From assembly GCA_958453305.1 (NCBI GenBank), contig CAUDXH010000021.1, positions 1-35,512 on the forward strand: DNA of 35,512 bases, read 5' to 3'. Positions 33,867 through 35,512 of the stretch are shown piece by piece. The translations under genes were made by a program, and so were the position numbers. How positions within the stretch are numbered: the stretch's first letter is position 1; every line of letters starts with the position of its first letter. The notes under the pieces were generated by a model. That model had not been told where the DNA came from. It searched no databases and saw nothing but the letters and a program-made list of their open reading frames with translations. The stretch comes from an uncultured Bacteroides sp. (GTDB taxonomy: Bacteria; Bacteroidota; Bacteroidia; Bacteroidales; Bacteroidaceae).

Positions 33867-34874
33867 ATGAAACACCTAATTTTATCAGCCTGTCTGCTCG
33901 CCACAGCAAGCATATCAAGTGCATCTTCTCCTGTAAAGCCCACAGAAATTCCTATTTCAAAAGTCATGTCACACGACCCTGTATTAGCCAAGCAAGGTGA
34001 CACCTATTATTTGTTTGCCACTGGTCAGGGAATCTCTGTCATGTCATCAAAAGATTTAAAGACATGGAAGTTTGAAAAGCCGGTATTTGCCGAAGCTCCC
34101 GCCTGGGCAGTAGAAGCCATCAAGGGGTATCAGGGACATACGTGGGCTCCAGACATTATCTATCATAATGGACTATATCATCTGTTTTACTCTTGCTCAG
34201 CCTTTGCCAAAAACACTTCTGCCATCGGACATGCCACAAATCCGACACTCGACCCGGCTGACCCGAAGTTTAAATGGACTGACCATGGCAAGGTAATTCA
34301 GTCTGTACCCAACCGAGATATGTGGAATGCCATTGACCCTAATATCATCATCGATGAAAAAGGAACTCCGTGGATGAACTTCGGCTCTTTTTGGGACGGC
34401 ATAAAAATGGTGAAACTCACTCCCGACATGAACGCAGTGGCCCAACCCGAAGAATGGTATTCTTTATCACGCCGTGAACGTACGTTTGAACTCGATGATA
34501 AAAATCCCGGTGACGGAGCAGTAGAAGCTCCTTTCATCATGAAACATGGCGGCTACTATTATCTCTTTGTTTCCTTTGACTATTGCTGCCGAGGCGAAAA
34601 GAGTAATTATAAAGTGGTAGTGGGACGCTCGAAAACGGTTACCGGACCATACTTGGATAAAGAAGGGATACCCATGGAAAAAGGAGGCGGCTCACTGGTA
34701 ATAGAGGGGAATAAAGATTTTGCCGGCATCGGACATAATTCGGCTTATCATCTGGACGGAAAAGATTATTTCATTTGCCATGCCTACGCTTTAGCCGAAA
34801 ACGGAGCTCCCAAACTATTCATCCGCGAAATAAACTGGAGTCTCGACGGATGGCCTATCGTGAAATACGAATAA
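33867..34874 (+). CDS. GH43 arabinanase-like glycoside hydrolase
   Basis: A 335-residue exported five-bladed propeller enzyme. The start at 33867 begins a signal peptide (MKHLILSACLLATASISSA). The GH43 catalytic triad is readable: base Asp37 in SHDPV, modulator Asp157 in AIDPNI, acid Glu220 in AVEAPF. GHNSAYH (289-295) and FICHAY (302-307) match endo-1,5-alpha-L-arabinanases, and HTWAPDI is common to them. Endo- or exo-arabinanase action on plant arabinan is likely; another GH43 specificity is possible. It is followed, after a terminator, by a GH97 gene. Confidence 0.88.
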   Translation: MKHLILSACLLATASISSASSPVKPTEIPISKVMSHDPVLAKQGDTYYLFATGQGISVMSSKDLKTWKFEKPVFAEAPAWAVEAIKGYQGHTWAPDIIYHNGLYHLFYSCSAFAKNTSAIGHATNPTLDPADPKFKWTDHGKVIQSVPNRDMWNAIDPNIIIDEKGTPWMNFGSFWDGIKMVKLTPDMNAVAQPEEWYSLSRRERTFELDDKNPGDGAVEAPFIMKHGGYYYLFVSFDYCCRGEKSNYKVVVGRSKTVTGPYLDKEGIPMEKGGGSLVIEGNKDFAGIGHNSAYHLDGKDYFICHAYALAENGAPKLFIREINWSLDGWPIVKYE

Positions 34875-34881
34875 ACACATC

Positions 34882-34924
34882 AAGTGAGGGATTTCCTCAT
34901 AAATGAAGCAATCCGTCACTTTTG
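34882..34924 (+). terminator. Terminator after the GH43 gene
   Basis: AAGTGA and GGATT (34882-34893) pair with AATCC and TCACTT (34910-34921) around one G/G mismatch, followed by TTT. It lies eight bases past the GH43 stop. Confidence 0.7.
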
Positions 34925-34993
34925 CTCTCTTATTGCATGATTTACGTATGCTTTTTGACTGATTTATACCCTTCCAATTTCACATATATTCAT

Positions 34994-35001
34994 TAATTTT
35001 G
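34994..35001 (+). promoter_or_regulatory. Candidate -7 box for the GH97 gene
   Basis: TAATTTTG matches TAnnTTTG exactly; transcription would start near 35008, giving a 28-nt leader. This suggests that GH97 is transcribed separately from GH43. Confidence 0.45.
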
Positions 35002-35035
35002 CCTCCATCTAATCATTTTATTATAGACTATACTC

Positions 35036-35512
35036 ATGAAAAAACAAAAACTATGTTATGCTCTCGCATTACTTGCCTCGCAGGCATTGGCACAGCCTAT
35101 TACTGTAACCGGTCCTGATATGCGCCTGAAAGTTGATTTAGCAGTCAGCGCAGGAGTACCCATGTACTCGGTTTCTTATGACGGAAAAACCATTCTCGAA
35201 AAATCACCACTCGGATTTATTGCCAATACAGGGAACTTCAGCCAAGGTATGTCACTCATCGGGCAAGAAACCAACCAGATAAACAAGACCTATACACAAG
35301 ACCGGATCAAACGCTCTGTTGTCAACTATGCAGCCAATGAACTGACCGTGCGCTTGCAGAATACAGACAAACAACCGGTCAACATCGTTTTTCGCGTAAG
35401 CAACAACGATGTAGCTTTCCGCTATGAAATTCCCAAGTCAAGCGAAACAGGAAGCATGGTTATCCATGAAGAAAAAACCGGATTCGACTTCCCTGAATAT
35501 ACAACTACTTTC
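35036..35512 (+). CDS. GH97 glycoside hydrolase, N-terminal part (cut by window end)
   Basis: An open frame of 159 codons runs off the right edge. A signal peptide ends LASQALAQ (residue 20). The following beta-rich sequence (VTGPDMRLKVDLAVSAGVP, then SPLGF, and NNDVAFRYEIP) is the N-terminal domain of GH97 enzymes. GH97 contains inverting alpha-glucosidases (SusB type) and retaining alpha-galactosidases or beta-L-arabinopyranosidases. The residues that separate these lie beyond the window, so the activity is undecided. The GH43 neighbour favours a plant arabinose- or galactose-containing substrate. Confidence 0.85.
   Translation, partial: MKKQKLCYALALLASQALAQPITVTGPDMRLKVDLAVSAGVPMYSVSYDGKTILEKSPLGFIANTGNFSQGMSLIGQETNQINKTYTQDRIKRSVVNYAANELTVRLQNTDKQPVNIVFRVSNNDVAFRYEIPKSSETGSMVIHEEKTGFDFPEYTTTF

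Noticed and set aside
1..35512. CRISPR arrays, insertion sequences, prophage or integrase genes
   Set aside because: I saw no regularly spaced repeats, transposases, integrases or phage genes. The tRNA-Leu gene borders the glycan locus, but no duplicated tRNA end was seen that would mark an integration site.

Overview
The window looks like a chromosome segment of a gut Bacteroidaceae member (Bacteroides/Phocaeicola type). Evidence: a SusC/SusD pair, many secreted glycoside hydrolases, promoters with the Bacteroides -7 motif TAnnTTTG, and a typical Bacteroidales housekeeping order (ribD, uppS, bamA, two ompH/skp genes, murI). I cannot name the species.

Region 1 (about 115-19968) is a polysaccharide-utilisation-type locus in three blocks. 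A leftward operon holds GH92 alpha-mannosidase with Fn3-like and PA14 modules, alkaline phosphatase, an MGH1/GH63-like hydrolase, GH125 alpha-1,6-mannosidase and a ROK sugar kinase. A rightward block holds a secreted PI-PLC-type phosphodiesterase followed by SusC and SusD. A second leftward operon holds a lipoprotein metallophosphoesterase, a GH20 hexosaminidase and a metallophosphoesterase with a PA14 module. Alpha-mannosidases, a hexosaminidase, a PI-PLC and three phosphatase-type enzymes together match the chemistry of a phosphatidylinositol-linked mannose glycan. The best guess is a GPI anchor; mycobacterial PI-mannosides are an alternative. This is inference from gene content. A near-identical 40-bp element (37 of 40 bases) lies upstream of both the GH92 operon and susC, in the same orientation relative to each, and probably co-regulates them. 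No dedicated regulator gene is in the window.

Region 2 (about 20101-33724) is housekeeping: a tRNA-Gly/tRNA-Leu operon with promoter and terminator, pyrE-SRPBCC-argH, prmC-recX-comF, ribD, a DUF6242-like lipoprotein, uppS, bamA, two OmpH/Skp chaperones and murI.

Region 3 (33796 to the end) starts another carbohydrate set: a GH43 arabinanase-like enzyme and the N-terminal part of a GH97 enzyme cut by the window edge. The left edge also cuts a gene of unknown function.
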